Of a stretch of 64,000 nucleotides of DNA, positions 11,548 through 22,635 are shown in pieces. The stretch is from Saururus chinensis. Taxonomy: Eukaryota > Streptophyta > Magnoliopsida > Piperales > Saururaceae. The position numbers and the translations under genes were made by a program. The notes beneath the pieces were generated by a model. That model worked only from the letters and a program-made list of their open reading frames with translations, was not told the origin of the DNA and did not search any database. Positions within the stretch are counted from its first letter, which is position 1. Each line of letters starts with the position of its first letter. The stretch lies in the NCBI GenBank assembly GCA_035235625.1, contig CP141148.1:13634057-13698056 (forward strand), written 5' to 3'.

Positions 11548-12760
11548 CTATCGACTAAGTGCATCAGCCACGACATTGTTCCGCCCCGGTTTGTACTCCA
11601 AGATGTAGTCGAATTCAGCCAAAAAGTCTTGCCACCGAGCTTGTTTGGGGGACAACTTGGGTTGGGATTGGAAGTAACTAGCTGCAATGTTGTCGGTTTT
11701 GACAACAAAGCGAGAGCCCAATAGGTAATGGCGCCAGGTGCGCAGACAATGAATGATAGCTGTCATCTCCTTCTCTTGGACGGTGTAGTGTCGCTCCATT
11801 TCATTGAGTTTACGACTTTCAAATGCAACCGGGTGGTCTTCTTGTGAGAGGACGCCCCCAATGGCATAATCAGAGGCATCCGTTTGAACTTCAAATGGTG
11901 TGGAGTAGTCAGGGAGTCGAAGTACAGGTTCTTGTGTGATTGTTGTCTTCAGAGCAGTAAAGGCCTTTTGACACTGTTCTGACCAACACCAAGGGCGATC
12001 TTTCTTTAGCAGGTCTGTTAAAGGGGCAGCTCTCTGTGAATACCCTTGAACAAAGCGCCTGTAGTAGTTGGAGAGGCCTAAGAAAGCTCACAATTGTTTA
12101 ACTTTGGTGGGGACTGGCCAATCCTCAATTGCACAGATCTTTTCTTGATCCATCCAAACTTGTCCCTTGCCGATATGATGTCCCAAAAAGAGAATTTCCT
12201 GTTGTGCAAAGGAGCACTTCTCCAACTTGATGTATAGCTTGTTCTGGCGAAGGACTTCAAGCACCATTCGCAAGTGAGTAATATGCTCGGTGAGTGTCTT
12301 GCTATAGACGACAATGTCATCGAGATAAATGACAACAAAGCAGTCAAGGAAGTCATGGAAAATATTGTTCATTAGTGTGTAGAAGGTGGCCGGTGCATTT
12401 GTGAGGCCAAAGGGCATGACCAGGAACTCGAACGCGCCATAACGGGTAACACACGTAGTCTTGGCTTCATCACCATGAGCAATACGCACTTGGTAGTAAC
12501 CTGATCGAAGGTCCAGTTTAGAGAAGTAGCAGGCAGTGCCAAGCCGGTCAAAAAGATCTGCGATGAGTGGAAGGGGATACTTATTCTTCACTGTCAACTT
12601 GTTCAATGCCCGATAGTCAATACAAAGACACAAACTCCCATCATGTTTCTTCTGGAAGAGAACTGGAGCACCGAAGGGGGCTTTTCAAGAACGGATAAAG
12701 CCAGCATCCAGTAGTTCATCAAGTTGTCGTCGTAATTCAGCGAGTTCAGGGGTTGCCATC
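11548..12760 (-). pseudogene. Chromovirus reverse transcriptase and RNase H, interrupted
   Basis: The reverse transcriptase part (12633-12088) holds the finger and palm blocks, first catalytic Asp in KLDLRSGY, and the YLDD motif at residues 103-106 of that segment. RNase H and the tether follow, ending at 11548 with the VADALSR block typical of gypsy elements. Breaks seen: a frame change just after 12762, a TGA at about 12686, a TGA at about 12089 and a TAG at the end. The lesions look like single-base changes in an otherwise good sequence. Confidence 0.88.
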
Positions 12761-12761
12761 C

Positions 12762-14664
12762 CTAGGGAGCACGGGCTGGTGGTTTTGCACCCGGCTCCAA
12801 CTCAATTTCATGGTCAATGGGTCGCCGCGGAGGTAGACACTTCGGTAGGGCTTCAGGCATAACATCAGCATAGTCATTTAAAACAGCTTGAACTTCTGTC
12901 GGTAGTGGTTGATCCCCTTGAGGTTGATTTTCCATACGAAGAGCCACAAGGTATGTGGGATCACCTTTCTTCAACCCGTTGTCTAGTTGAAGCGCAGATA
13001 GATGTGCAGTACTCGTCTTGCCTTTCTGAACAACGGGTACCATGCAAGGGTTCGTGGCTTCAAACATGCAAACGGACCCCAGATGTGGCATTGGGACAAT
13101 GTTCGCCTTCCGTAAGAATTCCACCCCAAGGATAACCTGGAAGTCATCCAAGGGGACGGCCATGAGGTTTGTCGAACCGGACCACTTACCAATCTGAATG
13201 GGAACGTCTTTGGCCAACCCAGTGATAGGGCGAGCTTCAGAGTTCACCGCCTTCATTCGGCTAGAATCTTTGATGAGTTTTAGCCCGATACGTCTTGCCT
13301 CATTGTCCGATATAAATGTGTGGGTGGCTCCAGTGTCTACCATTGCTTTAGTTGGGACGCCCTTCAGGTGGATCTCAATGTACATCAGACCCTTTGCTTG
13401 AGGTAGTTGTGGTCCCTGAGTACCGTCAATGGTGTTGAGTAGTCTCAGCGTTCCCATCGTGGGTGCTTCTTCTTCATCGCCGGAGGCTTCCGCATTGCCA
13501 TCGAGTCGGGCTGACTTTCTTGCAATGAGGGCATTGAGCGCTTTCTTTTGAGGACACTGCCAAGTAAGATGGGGTCCAGCACATAACAAGCATGATAAGG
13601 TCCCCTAGCACGGCTGAAGGGTTGGAACAGCCGAGTGGCAGAGGTGGAGCTATCAACTTTAGCACCAAAGTCTTTGGAGAAAGGCCTCCTTTCGCCAATT
13701 TTGCCCTTGCCCCTATCCTGAGACTCACTTGGGCCACTTTGGTCCCGTTGACTTTGTCGTTGGCCTTGGTCCCTTTGGAAAAATCCAGGTTTTCTTGTCT
13801 TGTCCTGGGTAGTGAAGTCAGTAAGACGTTCGGCTTCGGTGATAGCAGTAGATAAGTCTCATACTTTGTGCCGATTCAATTCTGTTTGGGCCCATGGCTT
13901 GAGACCTTCAAGGAAGTAGAACAGCTTGTCATTTTCGGCCAGATCATGAATGTCCAACATTAGGGCAGAAAACTGTTTGACGTAGTCGCGAACTGTCCCT
14001 GTTTGTTGGAGACGACGGAGGTTCCGTCGAGCAATGAATTCTACATTTTCAGGCAAAAATTGGTCTTCAGTTGACCCTTCAGGTCTTCCAAAGTATTAAC
14101 TTCAAGGCAACCATTCAAAATTTCTTCGTACTTCATCCTCCACCATAGCTTGGCATCGCCGGATAAGTACATTGTGGTCATTGTGACCTTATCTTCTTCG
14201 GACTCCGGGTGAACAGCCCGGAAGTATTGCTCCATATCGAACAAAAAATTTTCTAGTTCTTTGGCATCCCGCGCTCCCTGGTAGGCCTTGGGTTCTGTCA
14301 CTTTGGGGCGCTTAACGGCTACAATAGGCTCTTGTTGCGCTGTTGTTTGGAGGAGAAGGCTAACTTGTGCAGCCAGGTTTTGTACCTCCTCAAGCAATTT
14401 CTCAACTTCTGCCTATGATTCTTCAATCAACATGCGGTTCTCAATACTGACACCACGATTTTGTGATCCAGTCTCGTGGTTCCCTTTCTCCGCTTTTTCA
14501 AGAGAGTTCACTTTCTCTTCCAATGCAAGAAACCCGCTAGCCAAGGGAGCAACTTGCTCCTCCAAGGCTTCCATGCGGTCCTACCATTTGGATGATTTTC
14601 TGTGTTGTGGGTCTGGAGCAGCATGCTCGGTCCCACTAGCTTCACCTACTATCGACTTCGGCAT
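12762..14664 (-). pseudogene. Chromovirus gag and protease, interrupted
   Basis: An ATG at 14664, about 35 bases inside the primer site, is the likely gag start. TAG codons near 14582 and 14412, a frame change near 14050, a TGA at about 13861 and a frame change near 13595 break the frame. The zinc knuckle near 13598-13558 has the CX2CX3HX4C spacing often seen in plant chromoviruses. The protease motif Asp-Thr-Gly-Ala lies at residues 85-88 of the segment starting 13589. Gag builds the particle; the protease would have cut the polyprotein. Confidence 0.85.
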
Positions 14665-14698
14665 CGCGAGTGGAAGCTTGATGGACGGATTTTTCTTT

Positions 14699-14711
14699 GG
14701 CTCCGATACCA
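14699..14711 (-). other. Chromovirus primer-binding site, initiator-Met tRNA type
   Basis: Minus strand TGGTATCGGAGCC, two bases from the LTR end, one mismatch from the initiator methionine tRNA complement TGGTATCAGAGCC. Confidence 0.88.
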
Positions 14712-14713
14712 AC

Positions 14714-15165
14714 TGTCATGGACGGAGCTTTTGGGGCAGCCGGTCGTGCGGCGCTTGTAGGCTGAAAGCCCACTAAGCAAGCCTGCGAGTGGGACAAGAG
14801 GTTTGCCTTGCACTGGTGCGTTGCGCAATCACTTGCGGGCACATGCAAAGCAAAAGGGTAGGGGGCAAAAGCGAGTCACATTGCAACGAAACGAATGAAC
14901 ACAAGCACTGAAGATGAATGCATTCACTATCAACATGTTTACAAGCAATGGGTGCAACAACACTAGCCAACTTGCACAACTACTCACTCCCCCCTATATA
15001 GCATAAGATATTTTTTGTATATGGCTGGAGTAGCAGCATAAGTGGCTGTATGGGCATGGTTGCACCATAAAATAAAAATAAAGAAAATACATAAAAATAA
15101 AGAAATGTACATGGAAGTAAACCAAAAAGGGAATTGGTAGGGTGCCCGGAACGCAGTCCGTGACA
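14714..15165 (-). repeat. Chromovirus 5' LTR
   Basis: 452 bp, same length as the partner LTR at 9564-10015, followed by the GTAT target duplication. Confidence 0.92.
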
Positions 15166-17640
15166 GTATGTCCCTATACGTCTCTAAAACTCAAAAAGTA
15201 TTATCAATGTATATGCCTATGCACCCCTAATACTCAAAGGTGTTAGTGACAAATATGCCTATACGTCGCTAATATATTTTTTATTATTTAATTATTTTTA
15301 AATAAAAAATATAAAACAAATAAAGTAAAAAAAATTTGTTTCTCTACCCTCTCTCCTCTCGCTCTCTCCCTCCTCTCTCCTTCTCTCCTCCCTCACTCCA
15401 CCCTCTTCTCTCTCTCTTTCCTCCCTCTCTCCACCCTCTTCTCTCTCTCCTCTCTTTCTCTCTCCTCTCTCTCTCTTCTCCTTCTCTCCTCTCACTCTCT
15501 CTTCTCCCTCTCCCCTCTCTTTCTCCCTCTCTCCGCCCTCATGTCTCTCTCCTCCCTCTCTCTATATCCTCTCTATTTTATATATTTATTTCAAATTTAA
15601 TAAATAAATAAATAAATAAATATGTTTTACCGATGCATAGTACTATACATCGCTAATACTAAGGGTATTAGTGACATATATACCTATACGTCCCCAATAC
15701 ACAAAGGTATTACTGACGTATGTCCCTATACGTCGCTAATATTCAAAAAGTATTATCAATGTATATGCCTATGCACCCCTAATACTCAAAGGTGTTAGTG
15801 ACAAATATGTCTATACGTCGCTAATATATTTTTTATTATTTAATTATTTTTTAAATAAAAAATATAAAATAAAAAAAATATAAAATTTTCGTTTCTCTAC
15901 CCTCTCTCTTGCTCTCTCCCTTGTCCCTCCTCTCTCCTTCTCTCCTCCCTCTCTCCACCTTCTTCTCTCTCTCTTTCCTCCCTCTCTCCACCCTCTTCTC
16001 TCTCTCCTCTCTTTCTCTCTCCTCTCCCCTCTCTTTCTCCCTCTCTCTGCCCTCTTGTCTCTCTCCTCCCTCTCTCTCTATATACCTCTATTTTTTATTT
16101 TTATTTAAAAATTAATTAAAAATAAATATATAAAAAAATATTAGCTACACATACAACTATACGTCACTAATACTCAAAGGTATTAGTGACCTATATAACT
16201 ATACATCGCTAATACATTTTTTAATTTTTTAATTTTTAATTAATTATTAAATAAAAAATAAATAAAAAATCTCTCTCTACCCTCTCTCCTCCATCTCTCT
16301 TCTCTCTCTCTCTCCTTCTCTCCTCCCTCTCTCCACCCTCTTCTCTCTCTTTCCTCCCTCTCTACATCCTCTTCTCTTTCTCCTCTCTCTCTCCTCTCTC
16401 TCTCTCTCTTCTCCCTCTCCTCTCTCTCTCTTCACCCTCTCTCCCTCTCTCCTACTACTCTCTCCTCCCACTCTCTCTCTCCCTCTTCTCTCACTCCTCC
16501 CTCTCTCTATATCCTCTCTATTTTTTATTTTTATTTAAAATTTAATTAAAAAATAATATATATAAAAATATATTAGCGACGCATAGGCCTATACGCCGCT
16601 AATACCCTTAGTATTAGTGACGTATATGACTATATGTCGCAAATACTCAAAGGTATTAGCGACATATATGTCTACGTCGCTAATAGGTTTTTATTTTTTA
16701 TTTTTAAAATAAAAATTAAAAATTAAAAAAATTAAAAAAAATCCTCTCTCCTTCCTCTCTCTTCTCTCTCTCCTCCCTCTCTCCACCCTCTTCTCTCTCT
16801 CTTTCCTCCCTCTCTCCACCCTCCTCTCTCCTCTCTCTCTCTTCTCCCACTCCTCTCTCCCTTTCTCCTTCCTCTCTCTCCTCCCATTCTCTCTCTCCTC
16901 CTCTCTCCTCCCTCTCTCTTTATATTCTCTCTATTATTTTTATTTAAAAATTAATTAAAAAATAAATATAAAAAATATATTAGTGACGCATAGGGCTATA
17001 CATCGCTAGTACTATTAGTATTAGCGATGTATTTTGCTATACGCCGCTAATACTCAAAGGTATTAGCGACGTATATGCCTCTCTCTCTGTCTCTATATCC
17101 TCTCTATATTTAATTTTTAATTAAAAATTAAATACATAAAAATGTATTAGCAACACATAGGGCTATACGTCACTATTACCCTTAGTATTAGCGACGTATA
17201 TGACTATATGTCACTAATACTCACTATACGTCGCTAATACTCAAAGGTATTAGCGACCTATATTTATATACGTCGTTAATACTTTTTTTTATATAATTTT
17301 TAAATAAAAAATAAAAAATAAAAAAATTTCCTCTCTCTCCCTCTCTCCTCAGCCCTCTCTATGTACCCTCTCTCTCCTCCCTCTCTCCACCCTCTTCTCT
17401 CCATCCTCCCTTTCTCTCTCTCACTCACTCTCTCACCTCCCCCTCTCTCTCCTCTCTCTCTCTCTTTGATCCCTCTCTCTCTCACCTCACTATCTTACCT
17501 CCCCTCTCTCTCCTCTCTCTCTCTTTGATCCCTCTCTCTCTCACCTCACTATCTTACCTCCCCCTCTCTCTCCTCTCTCTCTTCGATCCCTCTCTCTCCT
17601 CACCTTCTTTATCTTTTCACTCTCACTCTCTCTCTCCATG
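15166..17640 (+). repeat. Tandem macro-repeats of pyrimidine tract plus palindromic motifs
   Basis: Units of about 200-550 bp follow one another. Each has a run of ATTAGCGACGTATATG(n)CTATACGTCGCTAATA pairs, an AT-rich bridge with AAATAAAAAATAAA phrases, a CT-rich tract of 150-250 bases, and an ending CTATATCCTCTCTATTTT. CT tracts lie at about 15340-15570, 15895-16080, 16270-16520, 16740-16940 and 17325-17640, with a shorter remnant at 17078-17110. The unit before the chromovirus (9057-9563) belongs to the same series. Within 17440-17600 a sub-repeat of about 70 bp (TTTGATCCCTCTCTCTCTC) occurs three times. Confidence 0.85.
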
Positions 17641-17744
17641 CACTCTCTCTTTTATTATAAATTATATTTTATAATTAATAATAAATTTTAAGAAATAAAA
17701 TATATTATATTTAGGAAGTTTATTATAATTTTTTTATTAAATAA

Positions 17745-18260
17745 AATTAATTAATAAAGCTATTAGCGAAGCTTGTCAACAAGTGTCGCTATTAGAAATT
17801 GTATTTGCGACGCTTATTTACAAGTGTCGCTAATAATTCAAAATTTTATTTTTTTATTTTTTATTCATTAATATTAGTGATGCTTTTATAAGCGTCACTA
17901 ATATTAGCACTATTAGCGATGCTTTTGAATATGTGTCGCTATTACAAAAGCTATTAGCGACGCTTAAAAAATTAATAGTTTTTTTTCTTTTTTTATTTTA
18001 AATATATATCTTTTAGCGACGGTTGTGTAAAGTGTCACAAATAGAGAAACTATTAGTGATGCTTATAATAAAGCGTCGCTAATATGATTAGTATTAACGA
18101 TGCTTTAAAGTAAGTGTCGCTAATATATGACTATTAGCGACGCATACGAAAATGCATCGCTAATAGTTCATTTTTTTGTGAAGCATGTTTATTTGTTGCA
18201 AATAGTTGTATCTTTGCATTACTAATAAATGTGTCGCTAATAGTACATTTTGTTGTAGTG
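17745..18260. repeat. Right subterminal motif array of CACTA-like element 1
   Basis: Dense TTAGCGACGCTT and AAGTGTCGCTAATA pairs run up to the terminal TTTTGTTGTAGTG. Spacing between the two arms is short, so nearly every pair could fold as a small hairpin. Confidence 0.75.
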
Positions 18261-18974
18261 CATGGTACGGGCTTAGGAGCATATGGTCCACCACTATTCG
18301 CGGTTCGAGTGAGCCGATACGAGCCATGGAGTCCAAGGATAGTGGGGGCGGTCATGCCGACCCCACACGAACCATTGTGACACATATTGATCAATTGGAA
18401 CCCCTATCCGTCACACACGTATAGTAGGCACGTGACTAGGGTACGGATATTCACTTATGGGGCCTGACTCTTGAATTAGTGTCGTTGGTTGGACCCATGG
18501 TTAGCTGAAGGTCGACCCTATCATGGGCATGGCTGTGTGAAGGGGGTCCGGTCTCCATGGGCTTTGAGAAACAAAGCCCACTTCCGTTGTGTCAAACCCT
18601 CTAGGTTAATCCGCTAAAATTCATATTGGAGGCCCGTTTATAAATCCCATGTAGGGTAAGTCTTATGAAGAAGTATGATTATTGATTAAGAGAGGAGATA
18701 AACCGTAACATCCTAGACACCCCCCTCTCTTCTTCTCTCGCTCCCAATCACACCCCCTCTCCCTCTTGGCGTGTTGCTCAAAAGACAAGGGAAAAGAGGG
18801 GATGGTCGCCCCTCTCCCTCGATCCCTCCCTCCCTCCTCCCTCTTATGTGGTATACAAAGGAGGAAAACTCCTCTTAGAATTGTGTGGCTTCAAGGCAAG
18901 GGATTGGGGCACTCCATCAAGTAGATTCTACCATCCAAAGCAAGGATCTCGAGGGTTCTACACAACAAAATTGG

Positions 18975-19615
18975 GTATTAGCGACTCTTATATAAGCGTC
19001 GCAATACTATGCGTCGCTAAAAAATGATAATAACGACATGTATAAAACCATCACAAAAAATACAAATATTAGCGACGCATAACACTAAGCGTCGCTAATG
19101 GTAGTCTATTAGCGACGCATAATTCCAAATGTCGCTAATACGTAATCTTTTAGCAACACTTTCATTTATGCATCACTAATACTTACCTTATTAGCGACTC
19201 TTTTGTAAGCGTCGCTAAAATAAATATATTTTAATTTTTTAAAAAAATCAAAACTATTAACGATGTATAATTCCAAACATCGCTACTACTTTCAACAAGA
19301 GCGACATTTACAAATGAGCATCGCAAATAATTCTCAATTTTAAAAAAATAAAAAAAAAGAACTAATAGTGATGCATATACTGTCGCTACTACCTAATAGT
19401 AGTAGCGACGTAGTCTCAAATGCGTCGCTATTACCCTTGGTAGTAGCAACACATAGTCACATGGGTCACTACTACCTATTTTTATTAAAATTTTATTTTG
19501 ATTTTTTTAAAAATTTTATTAATTTTTTGTTTTTAAAAATAAAAAAGTAATTAAAATAAAATATTAATAGAGAAGTATATAGATATATGTCGCTATTAGT
19601 GCATGTATTAGCAAC

Positions 19616-19656
<41 letters not shown>

Positions 19657-19740
19657 GCTAATATATGTACTAATAGCGACGCATAAATCTATGCGTCGCT
19701 ATTAGGTTTTTTATTTAATATTTTTTTTATTTTTAAAATT
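18975..19740. repeat. Left subterminal motif array of CACTA-like element 2
   Basis: TTAGCGACGCAT and ATGCGTCGCTAATA pairs repeat, with a (TA)n run of about 34 bases at 19619-19652 inside one pair. A variant TAGTAGCGACG and GTCGCTACTA appears at 19380-19460. Confidence 0.75.
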
Positions 19741-19779
19741 AATTTTAAAGAATGAAAAATATTTAAAATTTGAAATTAG

Positions 19780-21015
19780 AGGAGAGATAGTGTGTAGGTA
19801 AATAGGAGAGAGAGGAGAGGGAGAGGGGAGGGAAGAGAGATAGAGGGGAGGGAAGAGAGAGGGAGATAGAGGGGAGGGAAGAGAGAGGGAGATAGAGGGA
19901 GATCTCTGGGAGGGAAGAGAGATGGAGAGAGAGAGAGGAGAGGGGAGAGTGAGAGAGAGGGAGAGAGGGAGAGGGAGGAGAGAGAGGAGAGGGGAGGGAA
20001 GACAGAGAGGAGAGGATAGGGGAGAGAGAGAAGGGAGAGAGAGGAGAGGGAGAGAGAGAGAGGGGAGAGAGGGAGAGAGAGAGGGGAGTGGAGAGAGAGA
20101 GAGAGAGAGAGGAGAGGGGAGAGAGAGGGAGGGAAGAGAGAGAGGAGAGGAGAGGAGAGGGAATTTTGATTTTTGAAAAAAATTTATTAAATTTTTTCTT
20201 TTTAAAAATAAAATAATAATTAAAATAAAATACTAATAGCGACGTATATATCTATACGTCGCTATTAGTGTATGTATTAGCGACGTATTGAAATATATGT
20301 CGCTAATAAATGTATAAGAGTGACGTATAGATTTATACGTCACTATTAGGTTTTTTATTTAATTTTTTTTATTTTTAAAATTAATTTTAAAGAATAAAAA
20401 ATATTAAAAATTTGAAATTAGAGGATAGATAGTGTCTAGGTAGATAGGAGAGAGAAGAGAGAGAGGGAAGAGAGAGAAGGGAGAGAGAGAGGAGAGAGTG
20501 GAGAGAGAGAGGGGAGGAGTGAGGAGATAGAAAGAGGAGGGAGAGAGGAGAGAGAGGGAGGTGAGAGTGGAGAGAGAGGGGAGAGAGGGGGAGAGAGAGT
20601 GGAGAGAGAAAGGGGAGGAGAGAGAGGGCAAGGTGGAGAGAGAAGAGATAGAGAGAGAGAGAGGGTAGGGTGGAGAGAGAAGAGATAGAGAGAGAGGGAA
20701 GAGAGAGAGGAGATAAAAGAGTGGAGAGAGAGGGAGGAGAGAGAGGGGAGGGAGGAGAGAGAGGGAGGGAGGAGAGAGCAAGGAGAGGGAAGAGAGAGAG
20801 AGAGGAGAGAGGAAGAGAGAGAGAAGAGAGGGAGGGAAGAAGGAGAGCCGGGGAGAGTAGAGAGAGAGAGAGGAGAGGGAATGGGTGGAGAGAGGGAGGA
20901 GAGAGAGGAGAGAGAAGGGAGAGAGAGAGGAGTGAGAGAGTGGAGAGAGAGACGAGAGAGAGAGCGAGGAGAGAGAGGAAAGAGAGAGTGGAGAGAGAGG
21001 GGAGGAGAGAGACAA
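19780..21015. repeat. GA-rich polypurine tracts of CACTA-like element 2
   Basis: Two tracts (about 19785-20162 and 20423-21012) built from GAGAGAGGGAGAGAGAGG, separated by a motif-pair segment. They are the complement of the pyrimidine tracts in element 1, as expected for the opposite orientation. Open frames here (Arg/Glu/Gly only, or Ser/Leu/Pro on the other strand) are artefacts. Confidence 0.85.
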
Positions 21016-21299
21016 AAATCTCTATAAAAAAAAGCTTTTAGCGACGCTCATGACGAGCATCGCTAGTAGACATTAGTAGCGATGTAAAAATTTATGCGTC
21101 GCTACTGGATGCTTAATGGTGAGCTCACCTCGAGTGTCACTAAAATGTCTTAATAAAAAAAATACCGCAGTATAGTATTAATATTTAGCAACGCTCTAAT
21201 AGTGATCAGTAGCAACGTATATTGTGAGACGTCGCTACTGAGTCATACTACGCTCTCTCAGAGAGTGTCGCTAAAACTTTTTATTTAAAAAAAAATAAA

Positions 21300-22230
21300 A
21301 AAAGCGCGTGCGGAATTTTGCCCACGCCTTATATCTTCCCCTTGCCTCCGCGTTGCCCGGCACATTGCCGCCCCGCTTCCGACCTCCCTGCCACCTGGCT
21401 TCCGACCATCTAGCCCCCGGCTCCCCCTCCCTCCCGGTGTATACCCCTGCCTCCCCACCACCCTGCCCTCGCCGCCTCGTCGTCACTGCCTTCCCGCCGC
21501 TTCCTCCACCTCTCCCCGCCGCCGTCCATAGCGCCTTGTCCTCCGGCCCCCACCCCCTCCTTTCTCTTTCCCCTCTGCGCCGGACTTCTGCTCCCTCCCC
21601 TTGCTCCAGTTGCCCTCCACCGCGCAGCCCCTCCACCCCCCGGCCTCCATCTGCCACAAACTAGTACCCCTCTCTGCCCCCGGCCTTCGTCCGCTGCCGC
21701 CGCCCGGTCTCCCCCTCCTCCCCTGATGCCCCCGGCTCGGTCGCCCCTCCCTCCCCCACCTGGCCCCTCTCCCCCTGCTCAGTCCCCCCTCCCTCCCCCA
21801 CCTACTGGCCCCTCTCAGCCCCCCTCCCTCCTCCCCTACCGCTCCCCACCCCTCCTCCCCCGATGCCCCCTGTCTCGGTCGCCCCTCCCTCCCCCACCTG
21901 GCCCCTCTCCACCCCCTCGCTCAGTCCCCCTACCCCTCCCCCACCTGCCAGCCCCTCTCCCCCTGCTCAGTCCCCCCTCCCTCCCCCACCTGCTGGCCCC
22001 TCTCCCCCTACTAGGTCCCCCCTCCCTCCCCCACCTGCTAGCCCCTCTCCCCCTGCTCAGTCCCCCCTCCCTCCCTCCCCCACCTGCTGGCCCCTCTCCC
22101 CCTGCTAGGTCCCCCCTCCCTCCCCCACCTGCTGGCCCCTCCCCCTGTTCCTCCTCTCCACCACCCTATTCTCCCCCCCCCCTCCACTAGATTTTGATCC
22201 CCCGCCGGCTGCTTTATGCCGTCGCGTGGT
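21300..22230 (+). repeat. C-rich block with proline-coding minisatellite in CACTA-like element 2
   Basis: An abrupt GC island in AT-rich DNA. From about 21726 to 22190 a roughly 51-60-bp phrase (CCCCCTCCCTCCCCCACCTG and variants) repeats 6-8 times, giving an open frame of Ser-Pro-Leu-Pro-Pro-Pro-Pro repeats. The upstream part 21310-21660 is C-rich but less repetitive. It could be captured host sequence, such as a proline-rich cell-wall or receptor-kinase exon that has expanded, or simple-repeat drift. The G-rich complement has many runs of three or more G and could form quadruplexes. The frame has no context supporting expression. Confidence 0.6.
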
Positions 22231-22239
22231 TTTTTTTAT

Positions 22240-22635
22240 TAATTTATTAAGTCACTAGCGATGCTTATAAAAGCGTCACTAATGGCTTTTTTATTTTTAT
22301 TTCATATTAGCGACGCTTACAAAGCGATACTAATGGGTTTTTTTATTTCATATTAGTAACGCTTACTAAAGCGTCGCTAATAGAAAAAGAATTTTTTTAT
22401 TTTGTTGTTTTAGAAATTTCTTTTTATTATCTTATTTATTATTTTTTAAAAATTTATTTATTATTAGCGACGTACATTAAGCGTCGCTAATAACAATATT
22501 TTAGCAACTCTTAAGGTAAGCGTCACTAATAAGTAGTAGCAACTGTACTTTTAACGGCGTATTTAGTGATATTTTTTATGCGTCGCTAATACTCATTAGC
22601 GACGCTTGTCGCTAATACTGCAATTTGTTGTAGTG
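22240..22635. repeat. Right subterminal motif array of CACTA-like element 2
   Basis: CATTAGCGACGCTTACAAAGC-type pairs lead to the terminal TTTGTTGTAGTG. The segment at 22195-22260 matches the complement of 8200-8250 in element 1. Confidence 0.75.

Larger units (their letters stand above)
9564..15165 (-). mobile_element. Ty3/gypsy chromovirus nested in CACTA-like element 1
   Basis: A complete-length element of 5602 bp with two 452-bp LTRs beginning TGTCA and ending TGACA, flanked by GTAT on both sides (9560-9563 and 15166-15169). It reads on the minus strand: LTR, primer site, gag with zinc knuckle, protease, reverse transcriptase, RNase H, integrase with C-terminal chromodomain, polypurine tract, LTR. 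Short length, short LTRs and a chromodomain fit the plant chromoviruses, perhaps the Reina group. The LTRs differ at about 15 sites by eye, nearly all transitions, so insertion is fairly recent. Several stops and frameshifts make this copy inactive. Confidence 0.92.
7747..18260 (+). mobile_element. CACTA-like DNA transposon 1, non-autonomous
   Basis: Left end CACTACAACAAATTTCAGTATTAG and right end TTTTGTTGTAGTG are inverted repeats starting CACTA, flanked by the 3-bp duplication CAT (7744-7746 and 18261-18263). Both traits are diagnostic of the En/Spm (CACTA) superfamily. The element is about 10.5 kb, of which 5.6 kb is a nested chromovirus. No transposase domain is seen in any frame. The rest is arrays of TTAGCGACG-type motifs, a GC-rich block and pyrimidine tracts. 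It probably depends on a transposase encoded elsewhere. Confidence 0.85.
18960..22635 (-). mobile_element. CACTA-like DNA transposon 2, non-autonomous, inverted relative to element 1
   Basis: The right end GCAATTTGTTGTAGTG is the complement of CACTACAACAAATTGC and matches the left end of element 1. The left end ACACAACAAAATTG has lost or changed bases of the CACTA terminus. TCT flanks both sides (18957-18959 and 22636-22638); a longer match TCTACACA is also possible, so the exact left edge is uncertain. Internal order read from the right (motif array, GC-rich block, polypurine tracts, motif array) equals that of element 1 read from the left. About 3.7 kb, no transposase. Confidence 0.8.

Noticed and set aside
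20404..21041. Frames of 203 and 123 codons on the two strands
   Set aside because: Both read through the GA-rich tract; amino-acid content is only that of GA or CT repeats.
21726..22190. A 154-codon proline-rich protein gene
   Set aside because: It is a minisatellite in a transposon with no promoter, intron or domain context. Kept only as a possible captured fragment.
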